Shown here: positions 43,821-52,840 of the stretch, piece by piece
Numbering within the stretch: position 1 is the first letter of the stretch
Layout: each line of letters begins with the position of its first letter
Source of the DNA: Mesorhizobium loti
GTDB taxonomy: Bacteria; Pseudomonadota; Alphaproteobacteria; Rhizobiales; Rhizobiaceae
Assembly: GCA_014189435.1 (NCBI GenBank)
Contig: CP050293.1
Span: 6,329,001-6,393,000 of the forward strand
Length of the DNA stretch: 64,000 nt
Reading direction: 5' to 3'
Notes under the pieces: generated by a model
The model's database searches: none
What the model was told of the DNA's origin: nothing
What the model saw: the letters and a program-made list of their open reading frames with translations, nothing else
Position numbers and translations under genes: made by a program

Positions 43821-44534
43821 TTAAACCCTGACGCCCGCCGGCACCGGTCCCCACTGGTTTTCCCGGGCTTGCGTCGGGATCAGCGCGAAGACCAGGATGA
43901 TCAGGCTGCCGATGGTCGGGATCAGGATCAGCAGGCAGAGCCAGCCCGACAGGCCGATGTCGTGCAGCCGGCGCACGATCATGCCGAGACTGGGAAGAAC
44001 TGTCGCCAGCAGGAAGGTGCCGCACAGCCCAACCGTTATCGCGCCCGAGATATCGCTGTCGAAGCCGCCCATATCCATATCGGTGTACAGGCCGATGCCG
44101 CCGATGATCAGCAGGCACACCATCCAGAACAGGCTGTAGCCCCAATATTCCTTGCGGCGGGCGCGCCCGCCGAAATTGAAATAGTTTTTCGTCACGCCAC
44201 GCCAGAAATAGCCCCAGAGATCGCTGGGCTCCGCAGTCTCGGAAGACCGGCCGAAATGCTGCGCAGGAGGCGGGGTCGCTGCAGGCGGACCGCTGGCCTG
44301 GGCCGGTGCGGCCTTGATGCCGGGGTCGGCGGCGGCCGCAGCGGCAGTCGGGGCGACGATCGAAAAGACGTCGCGCGCCTGGCCGCCGCCCGGCTGGAAC
44401 TCGACGGCCGTGCCGTTGGGCATGGTGGTTTCCCGGCGCAGGTTTTCGCGGGTGAAGGTGTAACGGTTGCCGTCGGCCCCGGTGATGAAGCCAAACCCCT
44501 GATCCTCGTCATAGTGAAGCACTTCGCCGCGCAT
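43821..44534 (-). CDS. Cold-shock-like domain fused to DUF805 membrane domain (copy 2)
   Basis: This 237-residue paralogue of the next gene has the same order: an OB/cold-shock-like N-terminus (MRGEVLHYDEDQGFGFITGA, RYTFTRENLRR, TAVEFQPGGGQARDVFSIVA). A longer Ala/Pro-rich linker follows, then DUF805 (KNYFNFGGRARRKEYWGYSL, IVRRLHDIGLSGWLCLLILI). GFGFI is a better match to RNP1 of cold-shock proteins than the copy-1 GYGYI. ATG 44534 follows GGGGGTGG. The two are tandem on the same strand with 70 bp between and are likely a local duplication. Confidence 0.85.
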   Translation of the reverse strand: MRGEVLHYDEDQGFGFITGADGNRYTFTRENLRRETTMPNGTAVEFQPGGGQARDVFSIVAPTAAAAAADPGIKAAPAQASGPPAATPPPAQHFGRSSETAEPSDLWGYFWRGVTKNYFNFGGRARRKEYWGYSLFWMVCLLIIGGIGLYTDMDMGGFDSDISGAITVGLCGTFLLATVLPSLGMIVRRLHDIGLSGWLCLLILIPTIGSLIILVFALIPTQARENQWGPVPAGVRV

Positions 44535-44688
44535 TTGCCACCCCCGCTCGCTACGTCCCTGCCGAAGGTGTGGCACAGGGCCGAGCCGATGGGCAATACC
44601 GGGCAGCATGGCTACCGTCTTGCCGAGAGATGAAGCATAAGGCATCAAGTGCAACCGCCGTCGCCAAAAGCAGACCCAAAAGCAGACA

Positions 44689-46107
44689 ATGACAGCCGAG
44701 CGTTCCGATACCAGCATGGCGATAGGGGACAGAGAGGTCGCAAGGCCTCCGAGGCTGGCCATCGACGCCACCGGCCTGATGTTCTGGCCACACGGCGAGG
44801 GCCTGGCCGGCATCCCGCGAGTGGAAAGCTTTCTCATCAACGCGGCGTTGGCGGATCCCGACCCTTGCGTGGAGGTGGTGGCGTTCAGAGCCGATGAAGG
44901 CCGGTTCCGCCCACTTGCCCCCTACGAACAGGACCATGTCGCGGCGGGCGAGATTTCACCGCATCAGGTCAAGAGGTGGCCGGGAAGACGCACGGCGCTG
45001 TCGCAGGCTTTCGCGGCAGTGCGGCAGCAGCCATGGGGCAAGCGCGACGCTGACCGCCATCTCGCCAAGACGGTGACCAATGGCCGCAAAGGCATTGCCT
45101 ATCAGGCGACGAGGCTGCTGATCCAGGCCTATCGTCTGTACCAGCGGGCACGGATCCGGTCGGCCCCGCGTCAGGACGTTGCAAGCCAGCCGGCCGAGAC
45201 CGAACGCGGCCTTGTGCTGATCAGCCATCACATTCTGACCGGGGATGACCGAGCCGCCGTCTCGGGGCGCGCCGGTGGCGTCGCGTTTCTTTGCCACGAC
45301 CTCATCCCGACACTGCGCCCCGATCTGGTTGGTATGACCCCTCGCGAGGCGCGTTTCGGGTCCTATCTCGAACACCTCGTGCGTTCCGGCGCGCCGGCAT
45401 TTTGCGCATCGGAGGAAGTTGGCGCGACGCTGACCGATCATATGCGCAAGGCAGGCGTCACGCAGCCGTTGGTATACCGGTTTCCGATGCCCTCCATCCT
45501 GCACGAGACGGCTTCGCGCATGGGCGAGACTTCGCGCATCGAGGCCGCCGAGCCGTTCGTGCTCTATTGTTCGACCATCGAAGTGCGCAAGAACCACATC
45601 CTGCTGGCGCGGATCTGGCAGCAGGCGCTCGACGAGGGCGTCAAGCTGCCGAGGCTCGTCTGCGCCGGGCGCTGGGGCTGGATGATCGAGCCGCTGCGGG
45701 CTTATCTCAAGGCCCATCCGAGACTGCTTGAGCGGGTCACGTTCACCGGAGCGATCAGCGATGAGGAGCTCATCCAATATTATCGCAGTGCTTCCTTCGG
45801 CGTCTTTCCCTCGCATATCGAGGGCTGGGGCTACGGCGCCTCGGAATGCCTCGATTTTGGCGTTCCGGTCATCGTCTCGACAGCGCCGTCACTGATCGAG
45901 GCGACCGGCGGCCTGATGCCGGCGATCGATTCGCAGGATCAGCAAGGCTGGTACGAGGCGATCCGCAAGATGGCGCAGGACCATGCGTGGCGGTCCTCGC
46001 TGACGGAGCGCATCGCCCAAAACCACCGGCCGACGCCGGCGGCGGCAAGCTGGGCCGCCATCAAGGCAGGCCTGCAGGCAAGCGCGTCGAGCCGCTCAAG
46101 GTCTTAG
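44689..46107 (+). CDS. Glycosyltransferase family 4-type protein
   Basis: The 472 residues include an N-terminal region (LAIDATGLMFWPHGEGLAGI, PRVESFLINAAL) and a C-terminal GT-B nucleotide-sugar half. That half has VLYCSTIEVRKNHILLARIW, VTFTGAISDEELIQYYRSAS and FPSHIEGWGYGASECLDFGV, with the E-x7-E type catalytic motif. No signal or membrane segment is seen, so it is a cytosolic enzyme acting on surface polysaccharide precursors. Sugar and acceptor are unknown. It stands alone with no polysaccharide cluster around it. Its stop overlaps that of the convergent helicase gene by 4 bp. Confidence 0.85.
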   Translation: MTAERSDTSMAIGDREVARPPRLAIDATGLMFWPHGEGLAGIPRVESFLINAALADPDPCVEVVAFRADEGRFRPLAPYEQDHVAAGEISPHQVKRWPGRRTALSQAFAAVRQQPWGKRDADRHLAKTVTNGRKGIAYQATRLLIQAYRLYQRARIRSAPRQDVASQPAETERGLVLISHHILTGDDRAAVSGRAGGVAFLCHDLIPTLRPDLVGMTPREARFGSYLEHLVRSGAPAFCASEEVGATLTDHMRKAGVTQPLVYRFPMPSILHETASRMGETSRIEAAEPFVLYCSTIEVRKNHILLARIWQQALDEGVKLPRLVCAGRWGWMIEPLRAYLKAHPRLLERVTFTGAISDEELIQYYRSASFGVFPSHIEGWGYGASECLDFGVPVIVSTAPSLIEATGGLMPAIDSQDQQGWYEAIRKMAQDHAWRSSLTERIAQNHRPTPAAASWAAIKAGLQASASSRSRS

Positions 46108-47974
46108 GAAGGCCGCTTCTTCGCCTTCTTGTGCTTGGGCGCGCCGGAGGTGTCGAATTTCGGCTTGCCCGGCTTCGCCCACGGCTTTGCCTCATGCGCG
46201 GCCGCCGGGCGCTGATCGGCTGGTGCCGGTGCACGCTTCTCGAATTTGCGCTTCGGCGCGTTGGGGTCGAACGGCGCCTTGCCGCGATGCGGCTTCTTGT
46301 CTGGGTTTGGCGCCTGATAGCCGGCGCGCGACAAATCGGGCGTGCCGTCGAGCCGCTTCACCAGGATGTTGTTTTGCATTTTGCGGTCGGGGCCGATTGC
46401 GGCCAGGAAGCGGTCGGCCCAGTCGGCGGCGATCTGCACGAAGGTCTCATCCGGCTGCATCTTGATGGCGCCGATCTCGCGCTTCGAGATGCTGCCGGTG
46501 CGGCACAGCATCGGGATCAGCCAGCGCGGCTCGGCATTCTGCCGGCGCCCGATCGACAGGGAGAACCAGACGCTGTCGCCGAAATCGTCGCGGCGGCTGG
46601 GTGCCTCGTCGCGGCGTGCGAAACCTTCGCCCGCCGGTCTTTCACGCGACGGCGTGAACGGCGCGACATCCATGAGGTCCTCGGGCGCCGAGCGGCTGGC
46701 GCGGCACTGGCGCACGAAGGCGGCGGCCACCTGTTCAGCGCCATGTTTAGCCAGAAGCGCATCGATGAAACCGCGCTCGTCGTCCTTGATAGCCTCGGCA
46801 AAAACCGGATCGGCCAGAATGCGCTCGTCGTCGCGCTGGATCACGTCGTCGGCGGAGGGCGGGCTCGCCCATGTCGCCTTGAGGCCGGCGTTCTGCAAAA
46901 GCCGCTCGGTGCGCTTGCGGGCGCTGTTGGGCACGATCAGCGCGCTGACGCCCTTGCGCCCGGCGCGCCCGGTGCGGCCGCTGCGGTGCAGCAGCGTTTC
47001 CGGGTTGGTCGGCAAATCGGCGTGGATCACCAGTTCAAGATTGGGCAGGTCGATGCCGCGCGCCGCCACATCGGTGGCGATGCAGACTTTGCACGACCGT
47101 CGCGCATCGCCTGCAAGGCATGGCTGCGCTCGTTCTGGCTGAGCTCGCCGGAGAGTGCGACGACGGAGAAGTTGCGGTTGTTGAAGCGCGCGGTCAGATG
47201 ATTGACGGCGGCGCGCGTGTTGCAGAACACCAGCGCGTTCTTGGCCTCGTAATAGCGCAGCACATTGATGATGGCGTTTTCCCGGTCGGGCTGGGCAACG
47301 CTCAGCGCCCGGTATTCGATGTCGAGATGCTGCTTTTCCTCGCCGGCCGCCGAAATGCGCACGGCATTGCGCTGGTAGCCTTGAGCGAGCGTGGCGATGG
47401 AGCGCGGCACCGTGGCCGAGAACATCAGGGTGCGGCGCTCGGAGGGCGCTGCGTCGAGGATGAATTCGAGGTCCTCGCGAAAGCCGAGATCGAGCATCTC
47501 GTCGGCCTCGTCCAGCACCACCGCCTTCAGCGCCGACATGTCGAGCGAGCGCCGGGTGATGTGGTCGCGCAGCCTGCCGGGTGTGCCGACGACGATATGG
47601 GCGCCGCGCTCCAGCACACGCCGCTCGGAGCGCATGTCCATGCCGCCGACGCAGGACGCCACCGTGGCGCCGGTCAGCTCGTAGAGCCATTCCAGCTCGC
47701 GCGTCACCTGCAGCGCCAGTTCGCGCGTCGGCGCCACCGCCAGCGCCAGCGGTGCGGCGGCGTGGCCAAAGCGCTCCGCGCCTTCGAGCAGGGTTGGCGC
47801 CAGAGCGAGGCCGAAGGCCACCGTCTTGCCGGAGCCGGTCTGCGCCGAAACCAGCGCATCGGCCTCACCGAGTTCGGGCGCCACAACCGCCTTCTGTACC
47901 GGCGTCAGCTCGGAATAGCCGCGTTTTTCCAGCGCCCTGGCGAGCGCTGGGACAAGTGCTTCGAAGTTGGACAT
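46104..47974 (-). CDS. DEAD-box RNA helicase with DbpA-type RNA-binding domain, frameshifted
   Basis: Read on the minus strand, the first frame (ATG 47974) gives MSNFEALVPALARALEKRGY, the Q motif, AQTGSGKT, APTRELALQ, GTPGRL, LDEADEMLDLGF, FSATVP, and runs to SHALQAMRDGRA near 47095. The next frame continues KVCIATDVAARGIDLPNLEL, HRSGRTGRAG, a DbpA/CsdA-type domain (SISKREIGAIKMQPDETFVQ) and a Lys/Pro-rich tail ending KKAKKRPS. One base is missing beside a TTT run (plus 47088-47091). Adding one restores DGRAKVCIATDVAARG. If the shift is real, the protein loses helicase motifs V-VI and is inactive. Confidence 0.85.
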
Positions 47975-48429
47975 CTCACTCTTTCGGAATTTAGGGTCTG
48001 CGCTCATCATGGAGCACATGCCGGGGCCGACCTAGCGCCAGCCAAAACAATCTTGGCCGTTCGTACTTCGCGCGGCCGCGATTGTACAGGGCGCGCGCAA
48101 AACCGGGCGTCGCTCGGCAATTGACTCTTGACGCAAACCGCGTAAAAGCCGGCACCGAACAGGACAGTTTCGATGCGCGGCCTTTTGATGGCGGTTCTTG
48201 CATTCGATTTCCCTGGCCACAATGCACATCATTGGGCCGGGCGCGTCGGCGCGTCTCCTCGTTCCAGCAAAACCCCATTCTTGGCCAAGAAGACTGGCAA
48301 AACCACCACCAAAACGGTGTGATTCCCTTGGCCTAACCACCCTCTCCCGGGTTCGGCCCGGGGGACGGAACCCGCATCGGCCAGCGGGTTTCTCCAAAAA
48401 CCAAGCGGAGAGGGACAGGAGATTTTTCG
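47975..48429. other. Region between the helicase and asd
   Basis: This 455-bp stretch holds the divergent promoters. A -35-like TTGACT/TTGACG lies near 48120. A 49-codon frame at 48173-48322 (start MRGLLMAVLAFDF, end KKTGKTTTKTV) has no good ribosome site. A structured segment lies at 48340-48421 just before asd. I do not count the small frame as a gene. Confidence 0.4.
48340..48421 (+). promoter_or_regulatory. Structured 5' leader of asd (three-way-junction-like)
   Basis: Outer stem CCCTCTC (48340-48346) pairs with GAGAGGG (48408-48414). Inside are hairpin CCCGGG-TTCGG-CCCGGG and hairpin AACCCGC (48369-48375) with GCGGGTT (48384-48390). The outer stem ends just before the ribosome site CAGGAG, so folding could control translation. 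No known riboswitch class is recognised. Confidence 0.45.
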
Positions 48430-49464
48430 ATGAGTTTCAAGGTTGCAGTCGTCGGCGCCACGGGCAATGTGGGCCGGGAAATGCTCAACATACTGGAAGA
48501 GCGCGGCTTTCCGGTAAGCGAAGTGGTGGCACTGGCCTCGCGGCGCAGCCAGGGCACGGAAGTGTCGTTCGGCGACCGCACGCTGAAGGTGAAGACGCTC
48601 GACCAGTATGATTTTTCCGACACCGACATCTGCATCATGTCGGCTGGCGGCAACGTCTCCAAGGAATGGTCGCCGAAGATCGGCAAGCAGGGCTGCGTCG
48701 TCATCGATAATTCGTCGGCCTTCCGCTACGACCAGGACGTGCCGCTGATCGTACCGGAAGTGAACCCGGACGCGATCTCGCTGTTCACGCGCAAGAACAT
48801 CATCGCCAATCCGAACTGCTCGACGGCACAGCTGGTGGTGGCGCTGAAGCCGCTGCACGACTTCGCCACCATCAAGCGCATCGTCGTCGCCACGTATCAA
48901 TCGGTGTCCGGCGCCGGCAAGGAAGGCATGGACGAACTCTTTACCCAGACCCGCGCGGTCTTCGTCGCCGATGGCGTCGAGGTCAAGAAGTTCACCAAGC
49001 GCATCGCCTTCAACGTCATCCCGCATATCGACGTCTTCCTCGACGACGGTTCCACCAAGGAAGAGTGGAAGATGGTCGCCGAGACCAAGAAGATGCTCGA
49101 CCCCAAGATCAAGCTGACGGCGACCTGCGTGCGGGTGCCGGTGTTCATCGGCCATTCGGAAGCGGTCAATATCGAGTTCGAGAAGCCGATCACCGCCGAC
49201 GAGGCGCGCGACATCCTGCGCGAAGCGCCGGGCTGCCAGGTCTTGGACAAGCGCGAGGACGGCGGCTACATCACGCCGCTGGAATCGGCCGGCGAGGACG
49301 CCACCTTCATCTCGCGTATCCGCGAGGATTCAACCATCGACAACGGCCTGTCGATGTGGATCGTCTCCGACAATCTGCGCAAGGGCGCGGCGCTGAACGC
49401 GGTGCAGATCGCCGAGCTTTTGGTCGAGCGCGGATTGATCCAGCCGAAGAAGAAGGCGGCCTGA
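48430..49464 (+). CDS. asd: Aspartate-semialdehyde dehydrogenase
   Basis: This 344-residue enzyme has the NADP-binding start FKVAVVGATGNVGREMLNIL. The catalytic-Cys segment is NIIANPNCSTAQLVVALKPL, followed by YQSVSGAGKEGMDEL and substrate-binding RVPVFIGHSEAVNIEFEKP. It reduces aspartyl phosphate to aspartate semialdehyde for lysine/DAP, threonine and methionine. The ATG follows CAGGAG at 8 bases. The region upstream can fold around the ribosome site. Confidence 0.95.
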   Translation: MSFKVAVVGATGNVGREMLNILEERGFPVSEVVALASRRSQGTEVSFGDRTLKVKTLDQYDFSDTDICIMSAGGNVSKEWSPKIGKQGCVVIDNSSAFRYDQDVPLIVPEVNPDAISLFTRKNIIANPNCSTAQLVVALKPLHDFATIKRIVVATYQSVSGAGKEGMDELFTQTRAVFVADGVEVKKFTKRIAFNVIPHIDVFLDDGSTKEEWKMVAETKKMLDPKIKLTATCVRVPVFIGHSEAVNIEFEKPITADEARDILREAPGCQVLDKREDGGYITPLESAGEDATFISRIREDSTIDNGLSMWIVSDNLRKGAALNAVQIAELLVERGLIQPKKKAA

Positions 49465-49576
49465 CGGCGGGTTAGCTTTCGCTCACGGGCCGTATCGCCG
49501 CTGCCGCGGCGGGCCCTCCGCAGGGGCGCCGGACGACCGGCGGCCCGCGGTCGCCGGCTCGGCCTTCGGCCGTTAG

Positions 49577-49770
49577 CCAATCTCCCCCCTTGTGGGGGAG
49601 ATGTCCGGCAGGACAGAGGGGGGCGCTGTCCCTCTGTCCTCTCAATCGATCTCAGTTGCGCTCACTGACCTTTTTATTGGTCACATATAAGCGAAGTTGG
49701 CGTTCCTTCACGCCCCCCTCTGCCCTGCCGGGCATCTCCCCCACGCGGGGGGAGATCGGCAGCTTGGCCG
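49577..49770. repeat. RIME-like composite element
   Basis: Left unit TCTCCCCCCTTGTGGGGGAG, GTCCGGCAGGACAGAGGGG and inverted right unit CGCCCCCCTCTGCCCTGCCG, CTCCCCCACGCGGGGGGAG flank a spacer with CGAAGTTGGCGTTCCTTCAC. The spacer is related to that of the element at 31.0 kb, showing that the whole composite moves or duplicates as one. Confidence 0.8.
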
Positions 49771-49775
49771 ATGCG

Positions 49776-50183
49776 CTACACTTTGTTCTCCTCGGCCAAC
49801 CCAACCAACAGCTTTAGCGCTTCCTCCGCCCGGTCCGCCGGCACGAACAGATGGTCGTGGTAGAAGGCCGAGACCGGGTTGACGCCCATGCCGGCGGTGG
49901 CGAGGCGCGTGGTGATGGCGGCGAGGAAGCCGACGGCTTCCAGCGACGAATGGATGTTCAGCGTCACCATTCGGCAGCGGAAGGAAGCGGTCAGCGCCGC
50001 TGCACTCGCCTCCTCCTCGGTCACGATCAGCGTCGTTCCCTCGCGCTCGCGAAACACCATCACCGGCTCGAGGCCTTCCGGCTGAGCGACGCCAGGCGCC
50101 AGCGTGGCGAAGACATAGGCTCCAGCCAGCAGTTCCGGCGTCATCGATGCCAGCAGTGTCTTCAGATCGGTTTCGCCGGTCAT
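49776..50183 (-). CDS. ACT domain protein (COG3602 type)
   Basis: This 135-residue protein starts MTGETDLKTLLASMTPELLA, GAYVFATLAPGVAQPEG, with a second ACT half containing HSSLEAVGFLAAITTRLATA, GMGVNPVSAFYHDHLFVP. The family has duplicated ACT folds without a catalytic domain and may bind amino acids. The regulatory target is unknown. It is divergent from the bestrophin gene. Confidence 0.85.
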   Translation of the reverse strand: MTGETDLKTLLASMTPELLAGAYVFATLAPGVAQPEGLEPVMVFREREGTTLIVTEEEASAAALTASFRCRMVTLNIHSSLEAVGFLAAITTRLATAGMGVNPVSAFYHDHLFVPADRAEEALKLLVGLAEENKV

Positions 50184-50370
50184 TCGTCTTCTCTCGCCTA
50201 CAGAAATGGGCCGCAGCCCACATGCTCCTCAATATCCGCGACCGGCGATGGCCGATAGTGCGCACGCTGCACGGACGACATGGCGATGTCGCTGGCGGCT
50301 GGGCTTGCGGATCCGTTGCGTCGCACAATAAAGCAGCTGAGGACCAGCGCCGGTCCGCGAAAGGCTTTTG

Positions 50371-51276
50371 ATGATCGTCCGCCCGCGCCCACGCCTTCTG
50401 CACCTGTTCTTCATCATGCGCGGCTCGGTGGTGCCGCGCATCCTGCCGCAAATCTTTGGCTTTGCCGCCTATGGCGCGCTGGTGGTGGTGGTCGTGCGGG
50501 CGCTGAAGCTCGACTTCGGCAATGCCGGCACGGCACCCTTTGCGCTGCTCGGTGTGGCGCTGTCGATCTATCTCGGCTTCCGCAACAACGCCGCCTACGA
50601 CCGCTGGTGGGAGGCGCGCAAACTGTGGGGCCAGCTCGTCTTCGACATCCGCAACCTGGCGCGCGCCTCCGCCGGGCTGGTCGATGACCGGACGGAATTG
50701 CGCGGCCTGCTGATGGAAGCGATCGCCTTCTGCCACTTTCTGCGCGGTCTGCTCAGGCGGGTCGACGCGGCGCCGCAAGCCCGCGCTTTCATTGGTGACG
50801 AAACCGAGATCGTCGCCAAAGCGGCCAACGCACCCGACGCGATGGTGCGCGGCATGGGCCGCCGCATCGCCGCACTGCGCAAGGCCGGCGCGATCGACAC
50901 CATCGGCTACCGTATCCTCGACGAGCGCCTGTCGGAAATCGCCGCCGCGCAGGCCGGATGCGAGCGCATCATGGGAACACCCTTGCCGTTCGCCTATACG
51001 CTGCTTCTGCAGCGCACCGCCTATGTCTTCTGCCTGCTCTTGCCCTTCGGGCTGGTCTCCGCCGCCGGCTGGGGAACACCGCTGTTCACGGCACTGATCG
51101 CCTACACCTTCTTCGGCCTCGACGCGCTGTCGGAAGAACTCGAGGACCCGTTCGGCACGGAGGCCAACGACCTCGCGCTGGATGGTCTCTGCCGTGTCTG
51201 CGAGATCTCGGTGTTCGAGGCGCTGGGCGAAACGCCGCCGAAAATGCTGCCGGCGGAGAAGTTTTATTTTTCGTAG
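50371..51276 (+). CDS. Bestrophin family ion-channel protein
   Basis: This 301-residue membrane protein has the family N-terminus MIVRPRPRLLHLFFIMRGSV. It continues FALLGVALSIYLGFRNNAAY and DRWWEARKLWGQLVFDIRNL (the RNN/YxRWWEAR signature), and ends LDALSEELEDPFGTEANDLA with an acidic cluster like the calcium clasp of bestrophins. Bacterial members form pentameric channels. Four hydrophobic helices are visible. ATG 50371 follows AAAGG. Confidence 0.9.
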   Translation: MIVRPRPRLLHLFFIMRGSVVPRILPQIFGFAAYGALVVVVVRALKLDFGNAGTAPFALLGVALSIYLGFRNNAAYDRWWEARKLWGQLVFDIRNLARASAGLVDDRTELRGLLMEAIAFCHFLRGLLRRVDAAPQARAFIGDETEIVAKAANAPDAMVRGMGRRIAALRKAGAIDTIGYRILDERLSEIAAAQAGCERIMGTPLPFAYTLLLQRTAYVFCLLLPFGLVSAAGWGTPLFTALIAYTFFGLDALSEELEDPFGTEANDLALDGLCRVCEISVFEALGETPPKMLPAEKFYFS

Positions 51277-51327
51277 GTGTTGGATACGGATGGCTCTGTC
51301 TTCGGAGATTGGCCGACACGGCCCTCT

Positions 51328-51541
51328 CTTCGTCATCCACGGGCGGAGCAGGAGCGAAGCGACGTCGCGGAGACCCGAGGATCCATGCCGCGACACTCAT
51401 GATACATGAAAGCAGATCAGAATTGAGAGTCCGGCGAATAGCTAGCCATGTTCCGCACCGTTGCACTCTTCGGCTGACATCACGGCATGGATCCTAGGGT
51501 CTGCGCTCCGCTTCGCGTCGCTTCGCCCTAGGATGACGAAG
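51328..51541. repeat. Intergenic palindromic repeat, CTTCGTCATCC/GGATCCATGCCG family, copy 3
   Basis: Arms CTTCGTCATCCACGGGCGGA and TCGCCCTAGGATGACGAAG, with inner GGATCCATGCCG and CGGCATGGATCC. The spacer is variable and AT-richer, as in copy 1. Nothing is coded here. Confidence 0.8.
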
Positions 51542-51692
51542 GCATGTTTATCTCGACGCCAAGGTTGCCTTCGCCTCATTGTAGCGTCATCGGCGCCAAA
51601 AAGAATCCGGACCCCTTGTCGGATCGCCGCCCCATGCCGCGTCCTTGGGTCGACCCCTGCGAAAAGGGCTCGAACCATCAGGAGGGACCACC

Positions 51693-52103
51693 ATGAGCAT
51701 TTCCGAAACCGCGCCCGTATCGCCGGGCGCTTTGTGGACCGGCCGCGCGCTCAGCGGCGTCATCGTGCTGTTCATGATCTTCGACGGCGTCATCAAGCTG
51801 CCGCCGCTCGACATCGTCACCCAGACGATGGTGCCGCTCGGCTGGCCGGCGGATCCGAATGTCGCACGCATGCTCGGCATCATCGGCCTGATCTCGACGG
51901 CGCTCTACGCCTTGCCGCGCACCGCGGTGCTCGGCGCCATCCTGCTCACCGCCTATATGGGCGGCGCCATCGCCACCAATGTCCGCGTCGACAATCCGCT
52001 GTTCTCGCACACGCTGTTCGGCGTCTATCTCGGCATCATCCTGTGGGGTGGCCTGTATCTGCGCGATCCCCGGGTGCGTGCGCTGATCCCGTTCAGCCGT
52101 TAA
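51693..52103 (+). CDS. DoxX-like membrane protein
   Basis: This 136-residue four-helix membrane protein has the pattern LWTGRALSGVIVLFMIFDGV, QTMVPLGWPADPNVARMLGI, TALYALPRTAVLGAILLTAY and MGGAIATNVRVDNPLFSHTL of the DoxX-like group often paired with SRPBCC genes. The start is set by GGAGGG. An SRPBCC gene starts 18 bp downstream, so the two are probably an operon. The function is unknown. Confidence 0.85.
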   Translation: MSISETAPVSPGALWTGRALSGVIVLFMIFDGVIKLPPLDIVTQTMVPLGWPADPNVARMLGIIGLISTALYALPRTAVLGAILLTAYMGGAIATNVRVDNPLFSHTLFGVYLGIILWGGLYLRDPRVRALIPFSR

Positions 52104-52121
52104 GCCAAGAGGAAGAGAAAA

Positions 52122-52649
52122 ATGTTTAGCACCATCCTCCTGATCCTGCTCGTCATCATCGCCGCCGTGCTCCTCTATGCCGCGACGCGGCCGAACGATT
52201 TCGTCGTCACCCGCACAGCCAGCATCAAGGCTCCGCCGGAAGCGATCTTCCCGATGATCAATGATTTCAGCCATTGGCCGACATGGTCGCCTTACGAAAA
52301 GCTCGACCCGCAGATGAAACGCACGCTGTCCGGCACGGAGAGCGGCAAGGGCGCGGCCTATGCCTGGGAAGGCAATTCCAAGGCCGGCAAGGGGCGGATG
52401 GAGATCGTCAATTCGGTGCCGTCCTCGCTGGTGTCGCTGAAACTCGATTTCGAGAAGCCGTTCAGGGCCAACAACAGCGTCGATTTCACCCTGACGCCTT
52501 CGGGCGGCAGCACCGCCGTCACCTGGGCGATGCGCGGCAGCCGGCCCTTCATCGCCAAGCTGATGGGCCTGTTCATGAATTTCGACACGCTGATCGGCAA
52601 GGATTTCGAGGTCGGCCTCGCCAATCTGAAACGCGCCACGGAGGCATGA
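52122..52649 (+). CDS. Membrane-anchored SRPBCC (polyketide cyclase-like) protein
   Basis: This 175-residue protein has an N-terminal membrane anchor (STILLILLVIIAAVLLYAAT) and an SRPBCC domain (VTRTASIKAPPEAIFPMIND, FSHWPTWSPYEKLDPQM, TWAMRGSRPFIAKLMGLFMN). It is coupled to the DoxX-like gene upstream. The ligand is unknown. The START-like cavity would face the periplasm or stay membrane-associated. Confidence 0.85.
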   Translation: MFSTILLILLVIIAAVLLYAATRPNDFVVTRTASIKAPPEAIFPMINDFSHWPTWSPYEKLDPQMKRTLSGTESGKGAAYAWEGNSKAGKGRMEIVNSVPSSLVSLKLDFEKPFRANNSVDFTLTPSGGSTAVTWAMRGSRPFIAKLMGLFMNFDTLIGKDFEVGLANLKRATEA

Positions 52650-52788
52650 TCCGTACGGGACGCCGCAGCTTGTCTGGACGTGCGAGCGTGGCGAGTGCCG
52701 CTACCGGGATCTTTACCGCCGCGTCTACATCGACCGCTGCCCGTGCGGCTATTGATCGGGCCGCGTTCGAGAAATGAAGTCGAGATGG

Positions 52789-52818
52789 CAAAACGGCGGG
52801 CACATGGCCCGCCGTTTT
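52789..52818. terminator. Bidirectional terminator between the SRPBCC gene and rpsP
   Basis: The perfect stem AAAACGGCGGGC / GCCCGCCGTTTT has a short loop and T runs on both strands. It is placed between two convergent genes. Confidence 0.85.
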
Positions 52819-52840
52819 CCTGGATGCGATAGAGCAATAT

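Noticed and set aside
45846-47201. A 451-codon plus-strand frame across the glycosyltransferase end and helicase
   Set aside because: It overlaps two recognised genes in the wrong frame and has no motif.
48173-48322. A 49-codon ORF upstream of asd ending KKTGKTTTKTV
   Set aside because: It has no convincing ribosome site or conservation that I can judge. It is mentioned only in the region entry.
48340-48421. Lysine riboswitch before asd
   Set aside because: The segment is too short and lacks the conserved lysine-riboswitch core; only a generic three-stem fold is visible.
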